Source: Dermanyssus gallinae
Taxonomy: Eukaryota > Arthropoda > Arachnida > Mesostigmata > Dermanyssidae
Reading direction: 5' to 3'
Assembly: GCA_003439945.1 (NCBI GenBank)
Contig: QVRM01001498.1
Span: 51,135 to 115,134, forward strand
DNA length: 64,000 nt
Both the position numbers and the translations under genes were made by a program. The notes beneath the pieces are model-generated. The model was not told the origin of the DNA. It saw only the letters and a list, made by a program, of their open reading frames with translations, and did no database searches. How positions within the stretch are numbered: the stretch's first letter is position 1; the number at the start of each line of letters is the position of its first letter. Below are positions 10,799 through 22,868 of this stretch, piece by piece.

Positions 10799-11780
10799 GT
10801 GACTTTAGGCGAGTCCAACATAGAGGAAAACCAAATCTGTATCAAGTCTTTTGTTAAAGACCGAATCATATGCTGTAACGTGGCGGAAATGTTAGAAACA
10901 GCCAACGGTAATCAAGCAGTGTCTCGAAACACTGTGTATACGCGGTACCGTCGATTTTGCGACGGACGTGAAGAAACCAAAGATGACCCCGTTTGGGAAT
11001 GCTTACGAAGTCAATAAAAGATAAAAACGTTTAAGAAATTTGTGACATCACACTCAACAATCCTCTATTTGCGATCAGAAAAAATCGCTTCAAAATGAAT
11101 AATTTATAGATCAGTTGCAGCAGTCTTGAGTGATATTGTATGCGTTAGAAAACTGGCAGCGTAGTTTCCAAAAATGCAAAATGTTTGGCAAATGAGCGCC
11201 CGTCGGGAAATGTCCGAATTGGACCTTCAAACGGTAGTAGAAACACCTGGATAGTATTAAAAAGCGATTACAGAACACAATGGAATATGGATATATGATT
11301 ACGGCAGCGAGGCCAAAGCCCAATCCTTCCAAGAAGAAAGCCGATTTAAGAAATTTAAACAGAGCAGATCCAACACCAAGGTCCTTCTGACTGCTTTTTT
11401 CGACTACAAGGGAGTCATTTTTCACGAATGTTTGCCACTTTGTTCTACGTTTTGAGCAAAATTTCGAGAAGATGGCGCGAGAACATCCGACGCAAGGGGC
11501 TTGAATTCTGGACAAACAACGTTTGGTTTTTTTTTTATCACGACAATGCACAAACACACACATCGTTACTGATTTCGGATTATTTAATGAAGAATTCAAT
11601 TTTTATTTTTTTCGAGAAATTCCTATTTGTCTAAAAGAGATACAGAAATAATAATACATGAGCAACATAACTGAATTTCAAAAGACGCGTCTAAAAAAGT
11701 GTTTCGAAGAGTGGAAATGAAAGTGACACACGTGCACTGAGGTGGGAGCTATTTTGAAGAAAAAAGAAACATTTTGAAAG
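10799..11780 (+). mobile_element. Mariner-like transposase relic
   Basis: The N-terminal part at 10799-11010 resembles the mariner DNA-binding region (VAEMLETANGNQAVSRNTVY then YRRFCDGREETKDDP). The catalytic core follows at about 11390-11590: LTAFFDYKGVIFHE, then HDNAQTHTSLLISDYL, the DNA...H-T-S motif carrying the second aspartate. The C-terminal region at about 11690-11750 keeps CFEEWK and HTCTEVG. Frame changes and in-frame stops break the gene. It lies tail to tail, about 100 bp away, with the oppositely oriented relic to its left. Confidence 0.7.
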
Positions 11781-11789
11781 AATAAATAA

Positions 11790-12410
11790 TCTTCTTGTTA
11801 TAAATATGCATTAGCATTTTTTGATCCGCCCTTGCATATATTTACAATATGTTCATGTTTTGAATTCAGAGAAAAATATACGTTTTGTTGAACACGATTC
11901 GAAAATGGGCAACAAATGGATGATCGTTGTTGTTAGCTTTCGAAAATTTAACAGCGAGTTGCCGGTCTGTCTGAAATCTGTCTGGAAACGCTGGCTTTGG
12001 TTGGGTATTTGCCTCTCAGAAGCTTGATTTCATAACTTTTGGAAGGATGGCAACAGTCTGGCCTCTGTCGCGCCTCACCCGAAAGTTGAACAGGCAAACT
12101 TTGTCATCATTACCGGCTACCCGACTAGCGTTATAACTCGTGTTGGCTCATCAACTACTTTATACAAGCCCAAAACGGCTCACATACCCCGTCATTGAAG
12201 TTAACAGCGGTGACTGCAACAACAAAAAAAGCAACAACATCCGTCCCCTGGCGCATGGCGAGGTTCAGCACTGTCGTACATGTATTCACTCATATAGACG
12301 TATGGTACACGCGGGATTAGGCAGTGGTTGAGGCAAAATCGGACACAGACATGCAAAAAATACGTGCAGTCTCGTCCTTCTCTGTATGCAATTACACGAG
12401 CGGATATATA
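11790..12410. other. Intronic DNA, nothing recognised
   Basis: No gene, RNA or transposon terminus was recognised between the mariner relic and the TA tract at 12414. Confidence 0.5.

Positions 12411-12413
<3 letters not shown>

Positions 12414-12487
<74 letters not shown>
12414..12487. repeat. (TA)n microsatellite with GA-rich flank
   Basis: A 74-bp TA tract followed directly by GAGAGAGAG-rich sequence to about 12560. Confidence 0.95.
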
Positions 12488-12489
<2 letters not shown>

Positions 12490-12736
12490 AGAGAGAGAGG
12501 GGGAAAGTACGAGAGCTTTACCGGCACAAAGATGTAGAACTTTAGAGAGAGAGCGAATGAGAGAGCGTAAAAGAAATCCACTCGCAACAGAACACTGCAC
12601 GGGGATGGCATAGCCTTACAACACGCTTTTTCGGCACGCGAACTTCGCCGCCCAATGAAGCCAAACATGGCTCGTCTCGTCGGATCGTATAAGTAAATAG
12701 CTTACATGCTCTTTTGTTTAGCATATATATAAATAA

Positions 12737-12743
<7 letters not shown>

Positions 12744-12773
<30 letters not shown>
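12744..12773. repeat. (TA)n microsatellite
   Basis: A 30-bp TA tract next to a degenerate AAATAAATAT run. Confidence 0.9.
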
Positions 12774-12775
<2 letters not shown>

Positions 12776-13448
12776 GGTGAAAGGGAACAGGACAGGGTAA
12801 AGCACAAATGGGTATATTGCCTCCTTTAGTCCCTTCTATGTATATTTGTTGTATACGCTCGATCTATGATAGAGACTCGATGCTATATGTGCAGGTCGGT
12901 GGTTATCTCTATTGTTTTAGTAATAAATATTTCCATATGACCAAGTATATGTACACACATACCGGTATATTTAGTTAAGGTCATGGACGATATGAGTCCG
13001 TGGAAGTCACAAAAGCAGGCTGGGCACATGGGTCTACTGGAGTGCCCGATACGCCAAATCGCTAATCAGAAAAATCAAATAGCCACAAAGTGTTATGCTA
13101 TGGTCGTGGCACTGCGGCGTTTAAGGTCACTTGGTCTTCCGATTGAAGAAGTTTTTAAGGGGACAGCATTAGACATATACACTCGATGGACGATATTCTT
13201 GTATTTATAATCTTATGCAAGCAAAGAAATTTGAATGTCCAGATAGCAATACAGATAAACGTCTTCAGAATACCATTGGGGTACGTACAGAGCGAAGAGC
13301 CTGGCCTGGTAGTTTTTGGCAAGTTGGCTGAAGTTAACTCGTTTGACTTTTATGACTTAATGTACATAATGTGGTCTAACACAAACAGTGTGTTAGCAGG
13401 CAAAGTTGCTGCCATCACATGCAGTATGTGACAAGACTTATTCACACT

Positions 13449-13450
<2 letters not shown>
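12774..13450 (+). other. Intron sequence with an unassigned 75-codon frame
   Basis: An open frame at 12983-13210 (MDDMSPWKSQKQAGHMGLLE at its start) has mixed composition but no recognisable family and no splice context. Nothing else was identified, so I do not call it a gene. Confidence 0.25.

Positions 13451-13483
<33 letters not shown>
13451..13483. repeat. (TA)n microsatellite
   Basis: A 33-bp uninterrupted TA tract. Confidence 0.9.
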
Positions 13484-13485
<2 letters not shown>

Positions 13486-14717
13486 CCAGCATGGCCAGAC
13501 TCGAGAAGCTCGCAAATTTTAGCAAAACCATTTTTTGTAATGGAGTAATAAAGCGGATTTTTTTAATAGGAGTGACAGTAAAATGCCCAATTTTTGGTAT
13601 ATCGGTACAACTGGCCGGGCATAACTTGTAAAAGAACGGGCTGATTTATGAATAAACTGGACATACCAGCATGTTCGGAAGAATGTTGCTTTATCTGAAA
13701 GATATCCAACGTAGTTAGACGAAGAAGAACAGCCGTATTGGGAACAGTTCAGACAAAAATCGGGATCTTATGTTATTTAGAGATGCCTCTGCATTTGAGA
13801 CCGTAGATAATGCATTTGAAGCGCTTGCCTTGAAAGAACAGGCAAGATGGTAAAAATAATCGTAGCATCCCATATGAGAGCCTCGCCTCATAAGTTGTGT
13901 TTAAGAGTTTCGAAAAATTTGTGCCTGCTCTGCCTCCACTTTTGGAGTAGGAAAGCTCGTGGTTCCTCCAGATGTCCTGTGAGAGGTACAGTAAATCTGG
14001 CTTTTACACACATACAAATTGATGCACGAACCCACTTTATTATAGCCATTTGCTGCACTGGCTTCTTGAACCCAGAAGCAAGTTGTTGAACGCGTTTCTT
14101 ACGATATCGAAGCTCTGTCATTTTAATTTACTTGTCTAAATGTCCTTGTCGTCTCCGGTCCGGTCTCTAAACCTCACTCGCCTAATTGAGGAATCTAGGT
14201 AGAAATATTTTCGTCGATGTCTGCCGGCCTGCACCTATTGACAGCATGCCGAGACCGCCCGTTCCAGTGGCGGGGTATTCTACCTACAAGTAGTTTTCAC
14301 AAAGTCTAGATACAGGGTGCACAGCCTTGCTTCACGTATACGGACACCAAATGCTGTAAAAATGTTACTCGGATGTTCGGTCTTCTTCTGTTAATTATTA
14401 TTTTAGTAGTTGCAGCTTCCAACGTCTGAATGTTTGCTCGTTAGCGTCTTCGTCTAGATACGAAGCGCTTAGAAATGTGGGACAAACAGTAAGTGTCTCA
14501 TCTATACCCGTGCTACACGCTGATGCTGGAAACGATAGGTTCGCTCCAGAAAGAGCTCAGCGGGTTGCTTGTAAGCCAGGCGGATATGGCCATAGGCGAT
14601 TGGCCACACTTCCACGATTTAGAATATCAGTGTGTGTGTCTTCGAAGTGCATTAAATGCGTTGTTTTCTGATCGTTGTTGCTGTGGTTCTTGTTCTCATT
14701 CTTGCTCTTGAGCACAG
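13484..14717. other. End of first visible intron, nothing firm
   Basis: It contains short open frames on both strands (for example 13888-14121 on the - strand, rich in Arg and Lys) without family resemblance. The polypyrimidine run at about 14675-14710 (TTGCTGTGG then TTCTCATTCTTGCTCTTG) leads into the acceptor of the 14718 exon. Confidence 0.4.
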
Positions 14718-14932
14718 ATCTACCAGGCGGAAGAGGACGGACTATCGCGGTCGTCCTTATTGTACCTACAGGTGTTCCTTGGCCTGTCGTTTATTCTCGG
14801 CTCGCTGGCTTTCGGCTGTATCATTGTGAACAACCCGGACAGCTGCCACATCGCCCGTCAGTACCTGTGTCAGGCGGCCTGCGCACTTCTCGCCGCCTCG
14901 ATCCTGCTCTGCACGACGATACACGACTACAG
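14718..14932 (+). CDS. SLC16-like transporter exon (TM8-TM9 region)
   Basis: The acceptor is GAGCACAG before 14718 and the donor is GTAAGC at 14933. The exon begins in phase 0, matching the end of the 388-529 exon, and ends after two bases of a codon. It encodes an extracellular-type loop (IYQAEEDGLSRSS), a long hydrophobic helix (LQVFLGLSFILGSLAFGCII), a polar loop with NNPDSCHIARQ, and another helix (AACALLAASILLCTTI). GC content is clearly higher than in the surrounding intron, as expected for conserved coding sequence. The intron before it is 14.2 kb and packed with repeats. Confidence 0.88.
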
Positions 14933-16573
14933 GTAAGCCTAAATGGGCATCGACGTTTCGCTTTCGTAACACGGATATGTTTCTTTCTTGGCACCCGACG
15001 TAGTCCGGTATAGTACTCTACCGTGTGTCGACTTCCATACCAACGTCGGCAAGAACTAAAACACAGATCCAGTTTTCGAGCTTTAGAAACCTTTAGTCAT
15101 AATTATGGAACAACTGAAAATCGGCAGATAACGTGCGTCTCATTGCGAGTTGGTGGCCGAAAACCAGCGTGCGATTTCCCTGCGCTACTTGAGTTTCAAT
15201 TTGTTTGGCGTTCTCTAACCGACAGCAAATAGTGCGTTGTTGTTGCTGTTCCCTAGAATGATATATCTTAAGAAACAATCGGTGAGCGGGAAGGAAACTA
15301 AACCAGAAGGATGGTACGTCACTCGGATATAGTCGTAATCTTTGCTTTAGCTCACCCATTTATGATACACGCTACATCGGTATGCCAACACGCACACACG
15401 TACACACACAGTTACGTAGCCCTTCGAGTAAGCTAATACTCACAGATATCGGCTGAGAGGACAAAACCGAGCGTTTTCTGAACACGCTTTTGCTGAATCT
15501 GTGTGTATGTTCGTGCTGTGAAGTAAGTTTTGCCAGGTGTAATGTCCCGCCAATGTTGCTATTTTGGGGGGGCGTCACGCTGAATAGAACGTGGCGTTCA
15601 TGTAGCGGGTGAACATCGGTGCATTGGCAATGTACGCAACAACATCGCGCGCGTATTAGACACAATGACAACAGCCAGCTACCCCCGCAGCCGACGCTGT
15701 TGATGTAATAAATGTGCTCCCCTCCCCGCCACGCGCTGTGCCTCCCTGTGGTGTCAGACCCCAGGCTTTACCTATTATACCTTATTGCGGGGAAAGCGCC
15801 TGTCGATGGTAGGTTTGCGGGCCTACCTAGCATATAGGCAAAATCCGGCATTCTGACGCTGCTTCTCTGCTTCGGAAGTCTAGGGTGACAAAGGCGCAAA
15901 AAACATTCTCTCCGCCTCAGCTGTATCATGTTCTGTCTTCTACCGAGCAACGTCAGGATAATGGACAAATAAATTGTTTTCGCAATTTTCGCCTGCCGTT
16001 CTGGCACAATAGACTACAGGGACGACCTCTTTGACGGGGAAAGGGAGGGCGAAAAGAGCTAGGTGAACGGACAAAGGTGAACAAGATGGTCTTTGACGTG
16101 ACGCGTCGACAGTGTCATTGTCCGCGGAACTGGATGTCCAGTATTTGTCTGATTACTTCTCAGGCTGGTTCTAGCCACGTTGAAGTACAAGATCTAACAC
16201 TTGAGTTCGGCGGATGCGATGCTAATACTAAGTAAAATCAGCTCTATCTGCACGGATGTATCAATATGCATGTATATGGGTCAGTCAGATGCTACGGTAT
16301 ATATGTTGCATCCTTGCTGTACCAAGTGTGGTCGACCTAATACTATACATATACGACGTTCACTCCGGGCTTGTGAATGAAACTATCAGCCAATTAATAT
16401 TACACACGCATAATTTAGTACGGGCTGACAAAATGTATATGCCTAAACAATAAATCTATAAATCTAAATAAAATATGTCTAAGAACTGTTACTGGTCTAT
16501 ATGCCTAGCGGCATCTAATATTGCATTGACACACGGCTAAAATTATGATTTGCATTTTCGTCTAGTCTTGTAT

Positions 16574-16643
<70 letters not shown>

Positions 16644-16745
16644 CCAAAAAACTTAGTAGCCGGTGCCACACGGTGCGCGGCACTAAACCCGTGAAATTGT
16701 AGGCTTTAAACAGGTTGTGCGTTTCTCTGTTTGTGTTCGTTACAG
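14933..16745. other. Transporter intron with TA tract
   Basis: No gene was recognised apart from the TA microsatellite at 16577-16642. The intron ends at the TTACAG acceptor before 16746. Confidence 0.5.
16577..16642. repeat. (TA)n microsatellite
   Basis: A 66-bp TA tract located 104 bp before the 16746 exon. Confidence 0.95.
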
Positions 16746-16912
16746 CGGTTACCTGACATTCGTGTGGTGTTACGGCTCATTTTATGGCGCGTACTTATAT
16801 TCGCTGAAGATGTACACATTGGAGAAGGTTCGAGCACGCAACTTCGCCAAAGCCTGGGGCTTCATTCAGTGCGCCCAGGCTATACCTGTCCTTATAGGAC
16901 CCCCTATCACAG
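16746..16912 (+). CDS. SLC16-like transporter exon (TM10-TM11 region)
   Basis: The acceptor is GTTACAG before 16746. The first base completes a serine codon split from the 14718-14932 exon. The donor is GTAACG at 16913 and leaves one base of a split alanine codon. The exon encodes a helix with FVWCYGSFYGAYLYSLKMYT, the basic loop LEKVRARNFAKAWG, and a helix ending in IPVLIGPPIT. The GPP motif and the preceding G-F-x-Q-x-x-Q-A segment are typical of helix 11 in SLC16 proteins. The YGAY-like helix followed by an Arg/Lys-rich loop is familiar from arthropod monocarboxylate transporters; that comparison is from memory and was not searched. Confidence 0.9.
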
Positions 16913-17859
16913 GTAACGTGTGCTTATATCAAGTCTACTGCAGTACTATTTGCAGACCGAACATTTTAGTAATGCGGTTTGTTTGTTTGTGATTGACGGA
17001 TCCTTCCCCGTAGGAAAGGTGTCCGGCAGACCTGACGGACTATGTGTAGACACAATTCACACAATGTCACGTAGACACAATTCCAAGACGCCCAATTGGC
17101 AAATAATTTTATTTCTTTAAACTTATTTTCTTAATACGTTGGACACAGTATGACAATAATGTCAAACAAAAGATAGACGCAAAATGAAGGGTTCCTTCAT
17201 ATTTAGCCAAGCAATCCGCTGAGGTTACTTGCACTGCTAGATCGGGTGACGTCGTGCCGACGTGACGTGGAAGCTTTGCAGGAACGCGGAAATAACGGTA
17301 ATCATCGTCGCACCATGTAATGACCAAGATCTGGTTCAATAGCCTCAGCAGGCTTTTCACAGTTACTTCGTGCTATGCTCATGGAGCCGGGGTGATGTGT
17401 TGTTCCTCAATTGGTTGCTTGCAAACATTGCTTTTATTGGACTCCTACAGAGCTAGATTATTCAATTAAAATTTGAACTATTGGGCATGCTTATTGCAAC
17501 CATAGGAATCACCCGCGACGAAATATACAAACGTGTCCGAAAATGTGGTTTATCTCTCACAAAAGAACGGCGTTGAATAGTGTGGAGAATAATCTAGCCT
17601 TACAGAAGTACCAAAATGATTGGAATAATTTAAAACTTTAGTTTGTTACACATCGGGAATATGTTGTTTTGGCTGATTTGACAAAATTATTTTACAGCTG
17701 AATGGAGTGCTTGGTTTACATATCAATAATCACCTTCATCTGACGTCTATGCGTATTGTTTTGCACTTTATTTTTTACATTTTGTCAACTGCGTAATTCC
17801 ACAACCTCCTAAATAAAATAAAAACATATTTAGCTGCTAGAACACCTGTTTAAATTCTT

Positions 17860-18370
17860 ACTATAATTTTCTATGCATCCGCCGTGCTTTGGGGTACTGT
17901 TTTAATCGCAAAATTAGCCCTGCAGGGCCATCCAATTGAAGTGTATGCAATTTGGCTTTACAAAGGTTGTCTCAGGTTGTCGGATTGTCGACATGACCAC
18001 ACTAGACAATTAAACAAGACGAACTCATCCTGACAACCAGTTATCTAGTTATTATCGCCTGGAGGTGTCCCAAGTATAAACCGTGAGGCATTTCAATGCG
18101 GAAACAGCACTCGCGTTATGACCAATGAGACATTCTTAGGCATTGATTTGGACTCCAAGTAGTTGTTTAAAGCTCATACAGACCATGCTCGTAAGAAAGT
18201 TTTAAGGTGTATTGCTGCCCTGGTCAGAAGTCGTAGTATTCTACCCGGGGACTTTTTGTCATGTGCTATACTACGCCTATATTTATAGTTACCTGACTTA
18301 GGCATTTAAGATATTTGGAATTACTTATATGCGTTTTGTATGTCTGTTACACCGCCTACAAAAAAGTCTG
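17860..18370 (+). mobile_element. Decayed LINE reverse-transcriptase fragments
   Basis: Around 18118-18260 the + strand reads TNETFLGIDLDSK, then KAHTDHARKKVLRCIAALV. This is the F-L-G-x-x-L-D...H segment that follows the YADD palm motif in many LINE reverse transcriptases. A second piece at 17870-17900 (FYASAVLWG) resembles a segment normally found downstream, so the copy looks rearranged or made of two insertions. It lies inside the transporter intron in the gene's own orientation. Confidence 0.45.
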
Positions 18371-18459
18371 GCGAGTAATATTGAGAATTGAACTACTCAT
18401 GGCAGTAAACAAATTTATCCAACATTTTCATTTATGAACATTTTCTGGTTTCTGTGCAG

Positions 18460-18686
18460 CTTTCTTGAATGACTACTACGGAGATCGTCGGGGCTTTTTC
18501 GTGAGCGCGGGCTTCACGTTTGCCGGAGCGCTCTTCCTCTTTCTCATTGATGTGCACAAACGAACGCGGCCCTCATCTGCAAAGACTCTTCTTAAATCCG
18601 GTCAACTTAACGGTAAAGATTGCCGCCGCTGTTCCGATGCCCCGAACGGTGAAATTGGCAACGGTCTGCACTCGCGAAGGTCTTCG
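18460..18686 (+). CDS. SLC16-like transporter exon (TM12 and start of cytosolic tail)
   Basis: The acceptor is CTGTGCAG before 18460 and the donor is GTAAGA at 18687. The first two bases complete the split alanine codon. The exon encodes FLNDYYGDRRGFFVSAG, then the last membrane helix (FTFAGALFLFLIDVHK) and a hydrophilic tail with CRRCSD and LHSRRSS. The D...Y/F...G pattern before the last helix is the usual helix 11-12 loop of SLC16. The donor is followed within 25 bp by a short TA tract. Reading through it would reach a stop only downstream, so the splice is inferred from phase and tail continuity. Confidence 0.9.
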
Positions 18687-18709
18687 GTAAGAAGGACAAA
18701 CAAATCGCA

Positions 18710-18710
<1 letters not shown>

Positions 18711-18737
<27 letters not shown>
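18711..18737. repeat. (TA)n microsatellite
   Basis: A 27-bp TA tract 24 bp after the donor at 18687. Confidence 0.9.
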
Positions 18738-18740
<3 letters not shown>

Positions 18741-18851
18741 TATTATTACGCCGTCTGTGTAAAATTAATATTGCCTGCTTACGGCTCACTCAAATATCGC
18801 CTTATGCATACGTTATCTGACTATGGCTGTGCTTTTTCACAAATGGCTTAG

Positions 18852-18959
18852 GTGCAAGACTCGATGGTGATGTTTCCACGACTGCTGCAAAGCCAACGAA
18901 GCTTCACGTTCAGCAATTACGCGGATCTACGACGACAAGAGCTCACATGTATCTCCGAG
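18852..18959 (+). CDS. SLC16-like transporter exon (cytosolic tail)
   Basis: The exon has an acceptor ending GGCTTAG and a donor GTAAGA at 18960. It is phase 0 at both ends (36 codons). It encodes a soluble tail with RLLQSQRSFTFSNYADLRR and ends ELTCISE. The ELTCISEE-type tail continuing into the next exon is a feature I recall from arthropod monocarboxylate transporters. The phases agree with both neighbours. Confidence 0.8.
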
Positions 18960-19700
18960 GTAAGATGATATTACATCTATCTATATCATATGTCATAAGT
19001 ATAACATTATCTGTCTAAGCATATATATGGTGGGAATTGTGCGAAGTCAATCTACAGAGCATTTGTTAACTCTGGTGCCCTCTTCCATCTGTTGCTCTCA
19101 AATTCCAGTTATTCAGTAAAGTTTTCTATCGCATAGTTCATATTTATGTGCTCTCTGCAAAGGGCGCATTTTGTATGCTAAATGTTAAGGCATCTAAATT
19201 GAGTTTATACTTGTTCTGGATCATCTAGATTGAATTTATACCAGTTCCACTGCAAAAGTCGCCTCTTGGCATGGTGCTAAAGGAGGTATAGACGAGGCGT
19301 TCCTTGGTAAATTAAGTACTTTCTTTAAGAACACTATAGCTATTTTATCTAGATCTTTCAAATCATCGAATGTTATTTTTTCTACAAATGGGCTTAGTCA
19401 AGAAGTAGTTATAGGTACACTCTTCAGCCTGAATTAGTTCATAACAGTTATCATGTCTGTGTCGAAAGGGTCCCCTAGAAGCATTCTTGCAGACATGGGT
19501 TTTTCTCGTCTTATTTCAACGTGTGGGGTAAAGAACAGTTTAGGTGTGTCTTAACATGTAAAGCCATTCGTAAGTTCAAGTCTTCTATTATCTGCTTCAA
19601 TATTGTGGCCTTTGCTAAAAGGGGAAAATAGCTTACGCACGAACGGACAGCATCTTTAGATGTTGGCCGAACAGTGTCGGACTTACCGCACGACCACCGG
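18960..19700. other. Transporter intron, nothing recognised
   Basis: AT-rich sequence with no gene or repeat boundary that I could identify. Confidence 0.45.
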
Positions 19701-21560
19701 CATTACGGGCTAAAAGTCTGGGCTTTCGATAGCCTGAAAACCGCAGCCTTTTTAAGACTCACTCCAGGCCTTCCAGATTTTTGACTAATAGTAGGATGGG
19801 TAGGTAGGAGCGCTGGGTGCCTACCGGAAGAATTATCACTCGTGGGGAAGGTTCTCCCTAGGTCGGAATCGTTGCGTTCCGCATCCCTGTCTTCTTTTTC
19901 GCCGTCGTTTTCCATAAAGGGAAATTTTTGCAGACGTATTTAGGCGAATCGCCTTTTTCCTCGAGGATATCTTTTGGAGATTGGGCCCCAACTTTCCAGC
20001 CGCTACTCGTTTTATAGATGAACTAAACAAAATGCTTGTTCTCGGTATGTTTGAAGAGGGATTTCTAAACGCCGGGTCGCCGTTTTGCTGCTATCGCTAC
20101 GTCCCTTTGTTCAAAGATGAGGCGTTGACTTGCTCCATGGCAGGACAAGCGAACATTCTGTGTAACGCGTCGTACGTCTTGTGCGCAGTGAATGCAGCTC
20201 CCGATTTGGGAACTAGGTTGAAATCGTCTAGGTAGGCCTGGAAATCTCCATGTCCAGTTATGACTTGGGTCATGAAGAAGTCCATATTGCCTCCTGGACG
20301 GTACATCCACTTTTTTGACTGGAATTAGATCCCGAACCTTGGGTCCGGGCTCTCTCCTCCGCAGTTGTGTCCATTCTCCTTACCACTCGAAAACGCTCTG
20401 CCTCTTTTAAGCCCTTTTCTACAATCTGCGCCGTTCCTTAATGACGACATCCTACGGAGGAGTGCCGGCCAGGACCAGAGCAGCAACCGTACTTATCGTA
20501 CGGGATGCTTGGATGACCCTTAGCGTCGTCATTCGCTGAGTTATCCTTAGCAGGATTTTAGATTTTGCTATGGCTGTTGCTGAGTTGAACCAGACTGAAC
20601 AACCGAAGAGGGCTATTGTTCCGGCCACTGACATTACAAGGCTCCTTCGATCCGCTCGCTTGGGTCCGTGGATGTTTGGTAAGAGATTCGCATTGTCGTT
20701 TGCTGATTTCATTGCATTTCATTATATAGTGGCAATCCAAACGTGTCCACTTCCGATGAGCCCTCTCTCCAGATAGACTCCCAGGTATCGAGCATGCTCG
20801 ACTATTTTCATACTCTTGTCTGCCAGCGTAAGGTTCACCGGGTCGACCGCGACTCGGCCGGCGAGTAAATCCGCCTCGCTCTTTACAAACGCCAATTCCT
20901 GCTGAAGGCGTTTCCTTCATGTGTTAATCGACTGCAGGGTCTTGTTGGCATTCAGTTCAAGCTGGACACTCGTCTTGGCTTCGACGACTACTGCTAGATC
21001 GTCAGCGTACGCAAATATCTATACTCATGTTAGAAGGCATTGGATACGCAGCGTGCTGTCATACACCATGCTCCACAGTAGTGGCCCCAGGGTAGAACCC
21101 TGTAATACATCAACCGTCATGTCCATTGCTGTCCCGGCGCTCCAAATTTTGCGCTTTTGCAGGTAGTCTGAGATCACCCCGACCAAGTACAGGGATGCTT
21201 GCTTTCTTTTGAGGGTTTTTAGGACGACCACGGAAGACTGTTGAGCGCGTTTCTTACATCAAGGAAGATCGCAGCCCTCAGCCGGCGCGACCTTCGTGTG
21301 TACGAGTTCTTGTGCTGCAGTTCTGCTTTTGCCACGACTCTGTGTATCGCTGTGTCTATGCTTTTGGAACCCATATCGCTGGCAATAGTCCGAACTCTAC
21401 ATGATCATACTCATTTTTGCAAATCTTCCTTATTGTGCTTGCTTTGAACGGCTTGTCACACCTAATTTTCTGTGAAAGGACACCACAGACCATTATCGCC
21501 GATCTATTAATATTGGTGCAGTAGTGCGATGAAATGCTTAGCCCACTCGGCATTGTTGAT
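19700..21560 (-). mobile_element. R1-like LINE relic, reverse transcriptase to C-terminus
   Basis: On the - strand in order: ISDYLQKRKI and then VLQGSTLGPLLWSMVYD (21180-21040), the motif B region of reverse transcriptase; AYADDLAVVVEAKTS (about 21010-20965), the catalytic YADD motif; ELNANKT; VEHARYLGVYLERGL (about 20800); and a degenerate C-terminal part to about 19700. Frames change several times, so it is a pseudogene. The LPG/STLGPLLW form and the order of blocks suit the R1/Jockey group. It lies antisense in the transporter intron. Confidence 0.7.
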
Positions 21561-21859
21561 AAGTAGGTTTAGGGTTTGTGGCTTTTTCGGCAAAAAATAA
21601 AAGATTTAGGCGCATTTTCGTGAACCTCGCGCATTCCCGTTTTCCTCTTAATGAGAGCGCATTTATTTGATGACCCCTTTAAACATGCGCGCGGATGCAT
21701 AGCCCTTTTTAGTAGGCCTTCCGGCTGAAAATTGTCATGATTGAGGATATTTATCTTTAATTATTGGCATTTCTGATCGAACCATGGCTTGTGCATTTGA
21801 ATGTAAAGGTGGCACCTCGCTTTGTTTTTAAAGCTGTTTAAATCTTCGAAGGAAGCTTC

Positions 21860-22868
21860 GTTCGAACGACCGCCCTATTCGTTGGGAATTCTCCAACCGA
21901 GGTAGAGGCTATGGTCTGCGAGGATCTTCAGAGGTTATCATCGTGGTTCAGGAGTAACGGTCTCTATATGAATTGGAGGAAAACAGGTACAATGCAATTC
22001 CTTTCACCGCGGGGTTCCGTCACGATTAATCCCCTCCGATTCCAGTGCAACGGTATAGCCCTTTCGCTTCTAAGGAAAACGAAGTTTCTAGGCGTTATGT
22101 TGGATGAGAAGCTGACATTTGAAGCGCATGTCACATATATTCGTAAGAAAATATCTGGCAGATGTGCAGCTCTATACAGAGCTCGACGATTTCTTCCCCA
22201 TAACTGCCTGATGGCGATAGATTTTGCCTACGTCCATAGTCACTTGACTTACGCTGTAGAAGTTTATGGCTTAACACAGATGCGTCTTATCAGGTTGCTT
22301 CAACGACTCCAAAAACGAGCACTAAGAACAACTCTGGACCTCTGGATGCGAGACTCAGTGCAACCGCACTAAAAAAACATTAGCATTTTGCCGTTCTCAA
22401 AATGTATAGAATACTGTCTCGTAGTTGAAATAAAGCGTATACTCCTTGAAGTGCATCCAAACTAATATGGTTTGGCAACATCAGCAACACCCATATCTAC
22501 AAGGGGTAACGCATCAAACTTGCTTACTCTATCACACACCAACTCCAACCAGTCAAAGCTATCAGTCAGAAACAATGGGGCCTCCTACTGAAACAAAGTA
22601 CCGGCCTCCGTCAGGCAGACGAAGTCTCTGCTCAAATTCAAATGCGATCTCAAAGAGCATTACCTTGAAACTTTGTTATCTGGTTAAAAGGTATATAAAC
22701 ATACATAAATGCTGCAATATATTGTAAATAGGTGAAACTGGCATATATAAATTATACATTGTTATCTCATAAGAGGGGCTCCGAACAAGCTATGTGCTTA
22801 ATGGAGCTTGAAATTGATGTGTGCAATTATCTTACAAGAAATGTCAATAAACAAACAGTTAAACAGTT
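21860..22868 (+). mobile_element. LINE relic, palm to 3' end (Jockey/CR1/L2-like)
   Basis: The 21911-22372 frame carries LQRLSSWFRSNGLYMNWRKT, then KFLGVMLDEKLTFEAHVTYI and AYVHSHLTYAVEVYG, the usual palm and thumb landmarks downstream of YADD. After a frameshift, 22560-22680 keeps a terminal segment resembling SYGQRSF...WNSLP...LK of CR1/L2-type elements (here KFKCDLKEHYLETLL). A 3' UTR ends near 22868 with a short AACAGTT-type repeated tail. The 5' part is missing. Confidence 0.65.

Noticed and set aside
12983..14121. Possible small exons at 12983-13210 (+) and 13888-14121 (-)
   Set aside because: There is no family resemblance, no convincing splice borders, and the flanking transporter exons already match in phase without them.
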